A DNA stretch of 64,000 nt, from NCBI GenBank assembly GCA_016716535.1, contig JADJWD010000006.1, positions 186,001-250,000 on the forward strand, in the 5' to 3' direction. Source of the DNA: Betaproteobacteria bacterium. Lineage in GTDB: Bacteria > Pseudomonadota > Gammaproteobacteria > Burkholderiales > Burkholderiaceae_C. Under the pieces are notes generated by a model that saw nothing but the letters and a program-made list of their open reading frames with translations, searched no databases and was not told the DNA's origin. This document shows, piece after piece, positions 7,422 through 16,378 of this stretch. The translations under genes and the position numbers were made by a program. Position 1 is the stretch's first letter. The number at the start of each line of letters is the position of its first letter.

Positions 7422-9251
7422 ATGACCCAGTTCATCGCCCAGAACTTCGTGCCGTTGCTGTTCTGCGGCCTCTTGTTCTTCCTGCTCACCGGCATTCCGG
7501 TCGCCTTCGGCCTGGCCGCCACCGGCTTGCTGTTCGGCTTCATCGGCATGGCCGTCGATCTCTTCCCGCAGACGCTGTTCCAGGCGCTGCCGCTGCGGGT
7601 GTTCGGCATCATGAAGAACGAGACGCTGCTGGCGATCCCGTTCTTCACCTTCATGGGCATCATCCTCGAGCGCTCGGGCATGGCCGAGGACCTGCTCGAG
7701 ACGGTGGGTCAGGTGTTCGGCCCGGTGCGCGGCGGCCTCGCGGTGGCCGTCATCCTGGTCGGCGCGCTGCTGGCGGCGACCACCGGCGTCGTCGCCGCGG
7801 CGGTGATCAGCATGGGCCTGATCTCGCTGCCGATCATGCTGCGCTACGGCTACAACCGCACGATCGCCACGGGCACCATCACTGCCAGCGGCACGCTGGC
7901 GCAGGCGATCCCGCCGTCGCTGGTGCTCATCGTGCTGGCCGACCAGATGGGCCGCTCGGTCGGCGACATGTACGCCGGCGCGCTGATGCCCGGGCTGCTG
8001 CTGGTCGGGCTGTACCTCACCTTCGTGGCCATCGTCGCTTTCGTGCGCCCGGCCTGGGTGCCGGCGTTGCCGCAGGAAGCGCGCATCTACCGCGAGCCCG
8101 GCGGCGCCTCGGGCCACCGCTCGCTGATCGTGCTCCTGGCCATCTGCGCCGTCGCCGGCTGGGCGTGGACGAAGGTGCACCACGCCTTCATGGTGTGGGC
8201 CACCGACCGCGCCACGCCCTCGCCCGGCGACGAGCGCTTCATCATGGCGATGACGGTCGCTTCGCTGCTGGCGCTCGTGCTGGCGCTCGTCAACCGCGCC
8301 TTCAAGGCCGGGCTGCTGTCGCGCCTGGCCGAGCAGGTGACGTTCGTGCTGATCCCGCCGCTGGTGCTGATCTTCCTCGTGCTGGGCACCATCTTTCTGG
8401 GCGTCGCCACGCCCACCGAGGGCGGCGCGATGGGCGCCGTCGGCGCGCTCGTGATGGCCGCCGGCCGCAAGCGGCTGAACCTCGACCTCACGAAGCAGGC
8501 GCTGGACAGCACCGCGAAGCTGGCGACCTTCGTGCTGTTCATCCTCATCGGCAGCACGGTCTTCAGCTTCACCTTCAACGCCGCCGACGGCCACGTCTGG
8601 GTCGAGCACCTCTTCGCCAGCCTGCCCGGCGGCGCGTTGGGCTTCCTCATCGTCGTCAACCTGCTCGTCTTCATCCTCGGCTGCTTCATCGACTTCTTCG
8701 AGATCGCCTTCATCGTCATCCCGATGCTGCTGCCGGTGGCCGAGAAGATCCTGCCCGGCCTGCTGCCAGGCGTGCCGGTCGACGCGGTGATGATCTGGTT
8801 CGGCGTCATCATCGCGATGAACCTGCAGACGTCGTTCCTGACGCCGCCGTTCGGATTTGCCCTCTTCTACCTGCGCAGCGTCGCCGCGAAGACCGACTAC
8901 AAGGACCGCATCACCGGCGCCACCATTCCCGCGGTGACGACGGCGCAGATCTACAAGGGCTCGATCGCCTTCATCGTGCTGCAGGTGCTGATGGTTGCCG
9001 CCGTCATCGCCTGGCCCGGCATGGTCGTCGGCGGCCTCGACGGCGGGCCGAAGATCGACGCCGACCGCGTGCTCGAGGAGATGCGCATGCCCGAACGCGC
9101 ACCGCTGGAGGCGCCGCCGTCCGGTGCCGCGCCCGGCGCAGCGACCGACCTGCCCGCCCCGGTGCGTGAACCCGCCGAAGACCCGAACCAGGCGGTGCTC
9201 GACGCGCTGAAGCGCGAGCGCGAGGCGGCAGCCTCGGCGGTGAAGAAGTAG
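7422..9251 (+). CDS. TRAP transporter large permease (DctM-type, long form)
   Basis: The 609-residue inner-membrane subunit carries out Na+-driven uptake together with the small permease. The N-terminal half contains the DctM signatures GIPVAFGLAATGLLFG and ITASGTLAQAIPPS. The second half repeats the fold with LGVATPTEGGAMGAVGAL and NLQTSFLTPPFGFALFYLR. It is about 180 residues longer than the usual 425. The extra length is an insertion in the middle (about residues 210-290) and an acidic Pro/Ala-rich tail of about 60 residues. This long form is known for TRAP systems of the mannitol/chloroaromatic group. ATG lies 2 bp after the small permease stop. Confidence 0.92.
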   Translation: MTQFIAQNFVPLLFCGLLFFLLTGIPVAFGLAATGLLFGFIGMAVDLFPQTLFQALPLRVFGIMKNETLLAIPFFTFMGIILERSGMAEDLLETVGQVFGPVRGGLAVAVILVGALLAATTGVVAAAVISMGLISLPIMLRYGYNRTIATGTITASGTLAQAIPPSLVLIVLADQMGRSVGDMYAGALMPGLLLVGLYLTFVAIVAFVRPAWVPALPQEARIYREPGGASGHRSLIVLLAICAVAGWAWTKVHHAFMVWATDRATPSPGDERFIMAMTVASLLALVLALVNRAFKAGLLSRLAEQVTFVLIPPLVLIFLVLGTIFLGVATPTEGGAMGAVGALVMAAGRKRLNLDLTKQALDSTAKLATFVLFILIGSTVFSFTFNAADGHVWVEHLFASLPGGALGFLIVVNLLVFILGCFIDFFEIAFIVIPMLLPVAEKILPGLLPGVPVDAVMIWFGVIIAMNLQTSFLTPPFGFALFYLRSVAAKTDYKDRITGATIPAVTTAQIYKGSIAFIVLQVLMVAAVIAWPGMVVGGLDGGPKIDADRVLEEMRMPERAPLEAPPSGAAPGAATDLPAPVREPAEDPNQAVLDALKREREAAASAVKK

Positions 9252-9292
9252 CACGCAACGGCGCGGGCCCCGTCGGCGCCCGAACCGACCGC

Positions 9293-10939
9293 ATGGCGCC
9301 GCCCTCCCCGTACGCACCGCCGGCTGCCGGGCGCGCGCCATGGGCGATCGGCGCTGCCTACGTGGCGGTGTTCCTGGCGCTCGACTGGGTGAGCTACATC
9401 CGCCCGTTCCAGGGCCTGAACATCACGCCATGGAACCCGCAGCCGGCGCTGGCCGTGGCGCTGTTGATCGTCAACCCGCGCTGGCTGTGGCTCGTGTGGT
9501 TGAGCCTCGTGACGGCCGAACTCGCCGTGCGCGGGCTGCCCGCCGACTGGTTCGTCACGCTCGCCGCGACCGCCGTGCTCGGGCTTTGCTACGCGGCGAT
9601 CGCGCGCACGCTGCAGGCGCGGCTCGACCCCACCAGCGGCCTCGCGCGCCGCGCCGACCTGCTGCGCTTCACGGTCATCATCGTCGGCGGCGCGCTCGTC
9701 AGCGGCACCGCGTATGTCGCGACCTTCTACGTCGGCGGCATCGGCCCGCGCGGCGAGTTCTTCGAGGCGGTGGCCCGATTCTGGGTCGGCGACGCGGTCG
9801 GCATGATCGTGCTGCTGCCGATGCTGCTGATGCTGCTGCACCCGGCGCGGCGGGCGTCGCTGGCGGCCACGCTGCGCAACCGCGAGGCCTGGCTGATCGC
9901 CCTGGCGATCGCGGCGCTCGTGCTGCTCGTCTTCGGCCGCGCCGACCGCGACCACTTCAAGTTCTTCTACGTGCTGCTGCTGCCGGTGGTGTGGGCCGCG
10001 GCACGGCTGGGGCTGTCGGGCGCGGTGCTCGCCGCGGGGCTGACGCAGATCGGCCTCATCGCCGCGGTGCAGTCGGCGCCGAACGCCGACCTCACCGTCT
10101 TCGAGCTACAGGTGCTGATGGCCGTGGTGACGATGACCGGCCTGATGCTCGGCGTCGTCGTCGACGAGCGCGAACGCGCAGCGATCGAGTTGAAAGGCAG
10201 CCTGCGCCTGGCCGCCGCCGGGCAGATGGCCGCGGCGCTGGCGCACGAGCTGAGCCAGCCGCTGACGGCGCTGAACAGCTACGCGCAGGCGGCGCGGCAG
10301 CTCGCGGCTTCCGCCGACATCCCCGAGGCCGAACGCCTGCCGCGCCTGCTGGAGGTCTCCGGCCGCATGGCCGACGACGCGCTGCGCGCCAGCGACGTCG
10401 TCAAGCGGCTGCGCGACTTCTTCCGCTCCGGCAGCACGCAGCTGCGCGTCGCGGCGATCGGCCCGCTCATCGACGACGTCGTCGCGGCCGGCTCGCGCCG
10501 CGCGGCGGCCTTGGGCGTGCGCGTCGACGTCGATCTCGATCCCGCGCTGCCGCGGGTGCTGATGGACGAGGTGCAGATCGCCGTCGTGCTGCGCAACCTG
10601 ATGGCCAACGCGCTGGATGCCGCTTCGGCCAACGCAGGCAACGCGGCGAATGCAGCGAATGCAGCGCCACGCGCCGTGCGCGTGCACGCCCGCCTGCGCA
10701 AGGGCTCGCTCGGCGTCGACGTGTTCGACAGCGGCAGCGGCGTGCCGGCCGACCGGCTGCCGACGCTGTTCGAACCCGGCCCGTCGGAGAAGGCCGGCGG
10801 CATGGGCGTGGGCCTGAGCATCTGCCGCGCCATCGTCGAGGCCCATGGCGGCCAGCTGTGGGCCGAACCCGGCCCTTCGGGCCATTTCGCCTTCACGCTG
10901 CCGCTTGCCGACGGCGAGCCCGCTTACCATGCGCCGTGA
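9293..10939 (+). CDS. MASE1-type membrane sensor histidine kinase
   Basis: The 548-residue protein has an N-terminal block of about eight membrane helices (residues 18-300) with NITPWNPQPALAVALL near the first loop, resembling the MASE1 sensory domain. The DHp helix has the phosphorylatable His in AHELSQPLTAL. The ATPase domain shows NLMANALDAAS (N box), DSGSGVP and GGMGVGLSI. A low-complexity NAANAANAA insert follows the N box. It overlaps or abuts the FixJ-type regulator downstream, so they form a two-component pair. Its position right after the TRAP permeases suggests control of that transporter (inference). The ATG at 9293 is the first in frame. Confidence 0.9.
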   Translation: MAPPSPYAPPAAGRAPWAIGAAYVAVFLALDWVSYIRPFQGLNITPWNPQPALAVALLIVNPRWLWLVWLSLVTAELAVRGLPADWFVTLAATAVLGLCYAAIARTLQARLDPTSGLARRADLLRFTVIIVGGALVSGTAYVATFYVGGIGPRGEFFEAVARFWVGDAVGMIVLLPMLLMLLHPARRASLAATLRNREAWLIALAIAALVLLVFGRADRDHFKFFYVLLLPVVWAAARLGLSGAVLAAGLTQIGLIAAVQSAPNADLTVFELQVLMAVVTMTGLMLGVVVDERERAAIELKGSLRLAAAGQMAAALAHELSQPLTALNSYAQAARQLAASADIPEAERLPRLLEVSGRMADDALRASDVVKRLRDFFRSGSTQLRVAAIGPLIDDVVAAGSRRAAALGVRVDVDLDPALPRVLMDEVQIAVVLRNLMANALDAASANAGNAANAANAAPRAVRVHARLRKGSLGVDVFDSGSGVPADRLPTLFEPGPSEKAGGMGVGLSICRAIVEAHGGQLWAEPGPSGHFAFTLPLADGEPAYHAP

Positions 10940-10941
10940 AC

Positions 10942-11589
10942 ATGCACCGTGACACGGTCTTCATCGTCGACGACGACGCGTCGGTCCGCGACGCGCTGTC
11001 GCTGCTGCTCAGCCTGCACGGCCACGCCACGGCCACGTTTGCCAGCGCCGAGGACTTCCTCGCCGCGCTGCAGCCCGGCTGGCGCGGCTGCGTCGTGCTC
11101 GACATCCGCATGCCGGGGCTCTCGGGGCTGGAGCTGCAGCAGCGGCTGCTCGACGTGGCGCCGGCGCTGCCGGTGGTGATGATCACCGCGCACGGCGACG
11201 TCGCCGCGGCGCGCCAGGCGTTCCTCGCGCACGCCGTCGACTTCATCGAGAAGCCCTTCGATGCCGAGCAGCTGCTGGGGGCCATCCGCTCGGCGCTGGC
11301 CGGCGGCCACGGCACCCAGGGCGGACGTGCCGGCGCGGCCGGCGCGCACGGTGCGCCGCCGGCCGGCGCCGCGCCGGCGCGCGATGCCGGCACCGCGCTC
11401 GCGACGCTGTCGGCGCGCGAGCGCGAGGTGATGGCCCTGCTCGTCCAGGGGCTGCACAACCGCCGCATCGCCGAGGAACTGGGCATCAGCCCGCGCACGG
11501 TCGAAGTGCACAAGGCGCGCGTGCTCGACAAGCTCGGCGTCAACAACGTCGTCGAACTGGTGCGGCGGATCGGCCCCGACCGAGGCTGA
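10942..11589 (+). CDS. FixJ/TodR-type response regulator
   Basis: A 215-residue two-domain regulator. The receiver has VDDD near the N-terminus, the phosphorylation Asp in VVLDIRMPG, Thr in MITAHGD and Lys in EKPF. The C-terminal LuxR-type HTH reads LSAREREVMALLVQG then ISPRTVEVHKARVLDKLGV. The domains are joined by an Ala/Gly-rich linker of about 35 residues. ATG at 10942 is used here. A GTG at 10936 overlaps the kinase stop (GTGA) and would add two residues, so translation is coupled in either case. It is the partner of the MASE1 kinase just upstream. Confidence 0.93.
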   Translation: MHRDTVFIVDDDASVRDALSLLLSLHGHATATFASAEDFLAALQPGWRGCVVLDIRMPGLSGLELQQRLLDVAPALPVVMITAHGDVAAARQAFLAHAVDFIEKPFDAEQLLGAIRSALAGGHGTQGGRAGAAGAHGAPPAGAAPARDAGTALATLSAREREVMALLVQGLHNRRIAEELGISPRTVEVHKARVLDKLGVNNVVELVRRIGPDRG

Positions 11590-11601
11590 AAGCACGCTCG
11601 G

Positions 11602-11631
11602 CGCGGTTCGAGCCAAGGGCTCGAACCCGCG
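11602..11631. terminator. hairpin after the two-component operon
   Basis: A near-perfect 13-bp stem (CGCGGTTCGAGCC paired with GGCTCGAACCCGCG, one bulged C) with an AAG loop lies 12 bp after the regulator stop. No T-run follows, so it may be a weak or Rho-assisted terminator. The rest of 11590-11838 shows no gene. Confidence 0.5.
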
Positions 11632-11838
11632 TACCCGAAGGCGCGGGGCGCAGCCCGCTTGCGGCCCCTGAGGGCGACCGACGCCGGCGTGCCCTTACGC
11701 GCCACCGCGTACGTCCGCGCGCGAATTTCCCGCCGCGTCGCAAGCCCCTACGCTCGCCTCGATGAGGAGCCCCGGCGTGCCTGCGACCGAACAAATCGAC
11801 AACCCCTGCCAGCCGCTGCCCGCGAGCGCGTTGGCACG

Positions 11839-12147
11839 ATGAACCGGCTCTGGCTCGCCCTGTTGCCGGACCTGCGCCGCTTTCCGCCCGCCGAGCGCGC
11901 TGACGCGCTGCGAGAAGCGCGCGGCACGGCGCTCGACGCATCCGAACTGCTCGGCCTGGCCGCCGGGCTCGTCGGCGTTGTCGCGTTCACCCGCTACGCG
12001 CTCGCCGGCGCGGTGACCGCGTCACCCAAGGCCGCACTCAACTTCGGCGTCGCGCTGCCGCTGCTGGCGCTGCTGCTCGGCCCCGTGCACCTGCGGCGCC
12101 TCAAGCGCGGCCTGCGCGACCAGATCGAAAGGCGCGAGCCGCGATGA
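11839..12147 (+). CDS. small two-helix membrane protein, unknown function
   Basis: 102 residues from the ATG at 11839. The N-terminus is soluble and charged (LLPDLRRFPPAERADALREAR), followed by two hydrophobic segments (LLGLAAGLVGVVAFTRYAL and ALNFGVALPLLALLLGPVHL) and a basic tail. The stop overlaps the antiporter start by four bases (ATGA), so the two are translated together. The frame is open further upstream to 11659, but that part is Arg-rich and noncoding in character. I do not recognise the family. It may be an accessory subunit of the antiporter. Confidence 0.65.
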   Translation: MNRLWLALLPDLRRFPPAERADALREARGTALDASELLGLAAGLVGVVAFTRYALAGAVTASPKAALNFGVALPLLALLLGPVHLRRLKRGLRDQIERREPR

Positions 12148-13397
12148 CCACCGTGCAATGGGTGGGCGCCGGGCTCTTCGCGCTGGCGCTGGTGCACACC
12201 TTCTCGACCAAGTTCTTCGAGCACATGGCGCACCGGCGGCCCGACCACGCCGGCATCTGGCACCTGCTCGGCGAGGTCGAGGTCGTCTTCGGCTTCTGGG
12301 CGATGGTGCTCATCGTCGCGATGATGGTGATGCAGGGCCGCACGGCGGCGACCGACTACCTCGACTCGCGCAACTTCACCGAGCCGATGTTCGTGTTCGC
12401 GATCATGGTCATCGCCGGCAGCCGCGCCGTGCTGCACCTGGCGCGGCGCATCGTCGACGTGCTGGCGCGCGCGCTGCCGTTGGCCGGCGGCATGTCGTTC
12501 TACCTGATCGCTCTGGCCGTCGTGCCGCTGCTCGGCTCGCTGATCACCGAGCCGGCGGCGATGACGCTGGCCGCGCTGATGCTGCGCGAGCGCATCTTCA
12601 GCGTTGCGGGGGTCAGCCAGCGGCTGAAGTACGCGACGCTCGGCGTGCTGTTCGTCAACATCTCGATCGGCGGCACGCTGACGCCGTTCGCCGCGCCGCC
12701 GGTGCTGATGGTGGCTGCGAAGTGGCAGTGGGACACCATGTTCATGTTGACCCACTTCGGCTGGCGGGCGGCGCTGGCGGTGGTCGTCAACGCCGCGCTG
12801 GCGACGATGATCTTCCGCCGCGAGCTGGCCGGGCTGGCACCGCGCGGCGAGGCCGGCGGCACCGAGGTGCCGCGCTGGGTGGTGCTGCTGCACGTGCTGT
12901 TCCTCGGCGGCGTCGTCGCCTTCGCGCACCACCCGCCGATGTTCATGGGCCTGTTCCTGTTCTTCATGGGCTTCGCGACCGCGTACCCGAAGTTCCAGGA
13001 CCGGCTGATCCTGCGCGAGGGCCTGCTCGTCGCGTTCTTCCTCGCCGGCCTCGTCGTGCTGGGCGGCCAGCAGCAGTGGTGGCTCGAGCCGCTGTTGCGC
13101 GGCATGGATGCCGACACCGTCTACTTCGGCGCCGCGGCGCTGACCGCGATCACCGACAACGCCGCGCTCACCTACCTCGGCTCGCTGGTCGAGGGCTTGA
13201 GCGACGAGTTCAAGGTCGCGCTCGTCGCCGGTGCCGTCACCGGCGGCGGCCTGACGGTGATCGCCAACGCACCGAACCCCGCCGGCTTCGCCATCCTGCG
13301 CGGGCACTTCGAAGACGAGGCGATCAACCCGCTCGGGCTGCTGGCGGCGGCGCTGCCGCCGACGCTCGTCGCCATCGTGGCCTTCAGGCTGCTCTGA
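12144..13397 (+). CDS. putative Na+/H+ antiporter (PF07399-type)
   Basis: The 417-residue polytopic inner-membrane protein has about eleven hydrophobic segments. Conserved polar sites within membrane regions include LLGSLITEPAAMTLAAL, NISIGGTLTPFAAPPVL and ITDNAALTYLGSL, a pattern of acidic, Pro and Asn residues typical of the ion-transporter superfamily and of the putative Na+/H+ antiporter family. The start overlaps the small upstream membrane-protein gene (ATGA), and a 44-residue gene follows 17 bp downstream with its own strong ribosome site. The ion specificity is inferred from the family only. Confidence 0.8.
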   Translation: MTTVQWVGAGLFALALVHTFSTKFFEHMAHRRPDHAGIWHLLGEVEVVFGFWAMVLIVAMMVMQGRTAATDYLDSRNFTEPMFVFAIMVIAGSRAVLHLARRIVDVLARALPLAGGMSFYLIALAVVPLLGSLITEPAAMTLAALMLRERIFSVAGVSQRLKYATLGVLFVNISIGGTLTPFAAPPVLMVAAKWQWDTMFMLTHFGWRAALAVVVNAALATMIFRRELAGLAPRGEAGGTEVPRWVVLLHVLFLGGVVAFAHHPPMFMGLFLFFMGFATAYPKFQDRLILREGLLVAFFLAGLVVLGGQQQWWLEPLLRGMDADTVYFGAAALTAITDNAALTYLGSLVEGLSDEFKVALVAGAVTGGGLTVIANAPNPAGFAILRGHFEDEAINPLGLLAAALPPTLVAIVAFRLL

Positions 13398-13414
13398 CCT
13401 TCAGGAGGCACCTC

Positions 13415-13549
13415 ATGCCGCACGACGCCTGGAACGACCTCACGTCCTGGTGGGCCACTGTGCCGCCGGAATTCGCCTTCCTGCTCGCGTTGCCGTTTGC
13501 CGTCGCGGCGCTGGGGCTGTGGGCCGACGGCCGCTTACGCGCGCCCTGA
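13415..13549 (+). CDS. 44-residue single-helix membrane protein
   Basis: Starts at ATG 13415 behind a perfect AGGAGG (13403-13408, spacing 6). It has a Trp-rich N-terminus (MPHDAWNDLTSWWATV), one membrane helix (FAFLLALPFAVAALGLW) and a short basic tail. It follows the antiporter by 17 bp and precedes a strong terminator, so it is the last gene of that operon. It is too short for family assignment. The ribosome site and position argue that it is translated. Confidence 0.6.
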   Translation: MPHDAWNDLTSWWATVPPEFAFLLALPFAVAALGLWADGRLRAP

Positions 13550-13556
13550 AACGCCG

Positions 13557-13579
13557 AAGGCCCCGCAGGGCGGGGCCTT
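13557..13579. terminator. bidirectional terminator hairpin
   Basis: A perfect 10-bp stem AAGGCCCCGC / GCGGGGCCTT with an AGG loop lies between the convergent 44-residue gene and the TRAP binding-protein gene. It is flanked by an A run on the left and TT on the right, so it can serve both strands. Confidence 0.8.
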
Positions 13580-13619
13580 CATGGCTGGCTTGCCTGAAGC
13601 GCTCGCGCGCGCCGGCGCC

Positions 13620-14699
13620 TTACAGCCGCTGCCGCTGCATGAAGTCGTCGAAGGTCGCCTCGGTGTAGCGGAACCACAGGTTCGAGTCGCGGCGGAAGGT
13701 GGCGTAGTCCTCGTAGATCTTCTTCCACGCCGCGTTGGTGGCGCCGATCTCGCTGTACAGCGCGATCGCCTCCTTGAAGGCAGCGTCCATCAGGTCCTTC
13801 GGGAACGGGAAGAGCTTGGCGCCGCCGGCGACGAGCTGCTTCAGCGACTGCGCGTTCTTGCCGTCGTACTTGCCGACCATGTCCATGTGGCAGTAGCCGC
13901 AGGCCACTTCGATCATCGACTTGTACTCGGCCGGCAGCGCGTCGTAGGCCTTGGCGTTCACGTGCAGCTCGAGGCCCGGGCCGCCTTCCCACCAGCCCGG
14001 GTAGGCATAGAAAGGCGCGACCTTGTAGAAGCCGAGCTTCAGGTCGTCGTACGGGCCGACCCACTCGGCGGCGTCGATCGTGCCCTTCTCGAGGGCCTGG
14101 TAGATTTCGCCGCCGGGAATGTTCTGCGGGACGCCGCCGATGCGCTCGACGACGCGGCCGCCGAAGCCGCCGACGCGGAACTTGACGCCCTTGAAGTCGG
14201 CCAGGCTCTTGATTTCCTTGCGGAACCAGCCGCCCATCTGGGCGCCGGTGTTGCCCATCGGGAAGTTGACGATGTTGTACGTGCGATAGAAATCGCGCAT
14301 CAACTTCAAGCCGTTGCCTTCGTAGTACCACGCGGCCATCTGGCGCGCGTTGAGGCCGAACGGAATCGCGCACGACAGCGCGAACACCGGGTCCTTGCCG
14401 AAGTAGTAATACGGCGCCGTGTTGGCCATCTCGACCGTGCCGTCCTTGACGGCGTCGATCGTGCCGAACGCGGGCACCAGTTCACCCGGCGGGTGCGTCG
14501 TGATCGTGAACTTGCCGCCGCTCATCTCCTTCATCTTCGCGGCGAAGACGTCGTTGACACCGAACAGCGTGTCCAGCGACTTCGGAAAGCTGGATGTCAG
14601 GCGCCAGCGCAGCGTGGTCTGCGCATGCACGGCCGGCGCAATGCCGGCGGCCAGCACGCCGGCAATGCCTGCGCCCTGGACGAAGGAACGACGTTCCAT
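13620..14699 (-). CDS. TRAP transporter substrate-binding protein (DctP-type)
   Basis: A 359-residue periplasmic protein with a twin-arginine signal (ERRSFVQGAGIAGVLAAGIA, then VHA-Q). The mature part has family motifs LTSSFPKSLDTLFG, the AEWVGPYDD ligand segment and GGEIYQALEKGTIDA, as in the mannitol/chloroaromatic TRAP group. I chose the ATG at 14699 because AAGGAG lies 8 bp upstream and the Tat motif follows at once. The frame continues to 14747. It lies on the opposite strand about 4.4 kb from the TRAP permease pair, which has no binding protein beside it. It is the likely partner. Tat export suggests folding before export. Confidence 0.92.
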   Translation of the reverse strand: MERRSFVQGAGIAGVLAAGIAPAVHAQTTLRWRLTSSFPKSLDTLFGVNDVFAAKMKEMSGGKFTITTHPPGELVPAFGTIDAVKDGTVEMANTAPYYYFGKDPVFALSCAIPFGLNARQMAAWYYEGNGLKLMRDFYRTYNIVNFPMGNTGAQMGGWFRKEIKSLADFKGVKFRVGGFGGRVVERIGGVPQNIPGGEIYQALEKGTIDAAEWVGPYDDLKLGFYKVAPFYAYPGWWEGGPGLELHVNAKAYDALPAEYKSMIEVACGYCHMDMVGKYDGKNAQSLKQLVAGGAKLFPFPKDLMDAAFKEAIALYSEIGATNAAWKKIYEDYATFRRDSNLWFRYTEATFDDFMQRQRL

Positions 14700-14924
14700 C
14701 ACTTGTCTCCTTGAATAGAACCCCGGTTGAACAAGGTGCGGACACAAAAGGCGCCGAAGAAGCGCCCATTGAGACCCACCACGCGGGAAATTCTAGGAGT
14801 CGCGTACGGCCAATTCCGGGCGGGTTTTCCCGCTCGGAGTTCGATGCTGCGCCGGCCGCACCGAAGCGGTGAACCGGCAGGCCAAGCTGACGACAGCGCA
14901 GCGATCGGTTCGCCGAGCGCCCCT
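14700..14924. promoter_or_regulatory. upstream region of the TRAP binding-protein gene
   Basis: 225 bp without a gene. On the minus strand a TAGAAT sequence (14795-14790) lies about 90 bp before the start codon and resembles a -10 box. No convincing -35 box was found. A small GCGGG-TTTT-CCCGC hairpin lies nearby. Confidence 0.35.
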
Positions 14925-16313
14925 TCAGGCGCCGGCCAGTTTCATGCGCTCGACGAGCACCGAGCCCACCGTCTTGCTGCCCTGCGTGTAGCGGTCGGCA
15001 CCGACGGCGACGATGTCGCGCAGCATGTCCTTCAGGTTGCCGGCGATGGTCACCTCGTGCACCGGGTGCACGATGCGCCCGCCCTCGACCCAGTAGCCGG
15101 CGGCGCCGCGTGAGTAGTCGCCGGTGACCATGTTGACTCCCTGGCCCATCAGCTCGGTGACGAAGAGGCCGCGGCCGAGCTTGCGCAGCATCGCGTCGAG
15201 GTCGTCGCCGGGCTGCGTCAGGCGGCTCGTGAGCGTCAGGTTCTGCGAGCCGCCGGCATGCCCGGTGGTGCGCATGCCGAGCTTGCGCGCCGAGTAGCTG
15301 CTGAGGAAGTAGCCCTGCACGACGCCGCCGGCGACGACGCGCCGCGCGCGCGTGCGCACGCCCTCGTCGTCGAACGGCGCACTGCCTTTGCCTTTGGGCT
15401 CGTGCGGGTCTTCGTCGAGGTCGAGGTGCCCGGCGAGCACTTGAGTACCGAGCGCATCGACGAGAAAGCTCGCCTTGCGGTACAGCGCGCCGCCGGAGAC
15501 CGCGCCGACGAAGCTGCCGACGAGCCCCGCGGCCAGCGGCGCTTCGAACAGCACCGGCACTTCGCCGGTGGGCACGCGGCTCGCGCCCAGCCGCGCCAGC
15601 GCGCGGTGCGCCGCATAACGGCCGACCTCCTCGGGGTCGGCCAGTTCGCTGGCGTCGCGCATGCTCGTGTACCAGGCGTCGCGCTGCATGTCGCGGCCGC
15701 GGCTGCCGGGTCGCGTGGCGATCGGCGACACCGAGATGTAGTGGCGCGAACTCGCATACCCGCCGCGAAACCCGCGCGTGTTGCCGGCCCAGAAGTGCGC
15801 CTGCTGCGCCGAGACGCCGGCGCCTTCGCTGTTGGTGATCTGGCGGCTGACGGCCAGTGCCGCGTCTTCACAACTGTGCGCAATCGCCGCGGCGGCCGCG
15901 GCATCGATGTCCCACGGGTGGAAGAGGTCGAGGTTGCGCGCGGCCTCCTCAGCGCTGGCCAGGTCGTCGGCCTCGGGCAGGCCGGCCGCGGGATCCTCGG
16001 CCGTGAAGCGCGCGATGTCGTAGGCCGCCTGCACCGTCTGGCGGATCGCCGAGGGCGAGAAGTCCGACGTGCTCGCGTTGCCGCGCCGCTGCCCGAGATA
16101 GACGCTGACGCCGAGCGACTTGTCGCGGTTGCGCTCGACGTTCTCGAGTTCACCCTTGCGCACCGAAACCGACAGGCCCATGCCCTCGCTGACCTCGGCG
16201 CCGGCGTCGCTGGCGCCCAGCCGCCGCGCCTCGGCGAGCGTGTCTTCGACGAGTTGCCGGAACTGGTCCTGCGTGAAGGCAAAGCCGTGGGACGCGTGGC
16301 GCGAAGTGCTCAT
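14925..16313 (-). CDS. pmbA: PmbA/TldE metalloprotease-like protein
   Basis: 462 residues, full length for PmbA (TldE), the partner of the TldD protease. In E. coli the pair matures microcin B17 and degrades the antitoxin CcdA. Family signatures visible include GMGLSVSVRKGELE, FFSPSAIRQTV-like FSPSAIRQTVQAAYDIA, GSFVGAVSGGALYRKASFLVDALG and TGDYSRGAAGYWVEGG. There is no signal peptide, so it is cytoplasmic. It diverges from darP (yjgA), an arrangement also found in enterobacteria. tldD is not in the window. Confidence 0.95.
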   Translation of the reverse strand: MSTSRHASHGFAFTQDQFRQLVEDTLAEARRLGASDAGAEVSEGMGLSVSVRKGELENVERNRDKSLGVSVYLGQRRGNASTSDFSPSAIRQTVQAAYDIARFTAEDPAAGLPEADDLASAEEAARNLDLFHPWDIDAAAAAAIAHSCEDAALAVSRQITNSEGAGVSAQQAHFWAGNTRGFRGGYASSRHYISVSPIATRPGSRGRDMQRDAWYTSMRDASELADPEEVGRYAAHRALARLGASRVPTGEVPVLFEAPLAAGLVGSFVGAVSGGALYRKASFLVDALGTQVLAGHLDLDEDPHEPKGKGSAPFDDEGVRTRARRVVAGGVVQGYFLSSYSARKLGMRTTGHAGGSQNLTLTSRLTQPGDDLDAMLRKLGRGLFVTELMGQGVNMVTGDYSRGAAGYWVEGGRIVHPVHEVTIAGNLKDMLRDIVAVGADRYTQGSKTVGSVLVERMKLAGA

Positions 16314-16378
16314 CGGGGGCTTCGAATAGGGGCTCGAACTATGATACCGACCCCCTCTCAGTTGCCAGCTCGCCGCCG

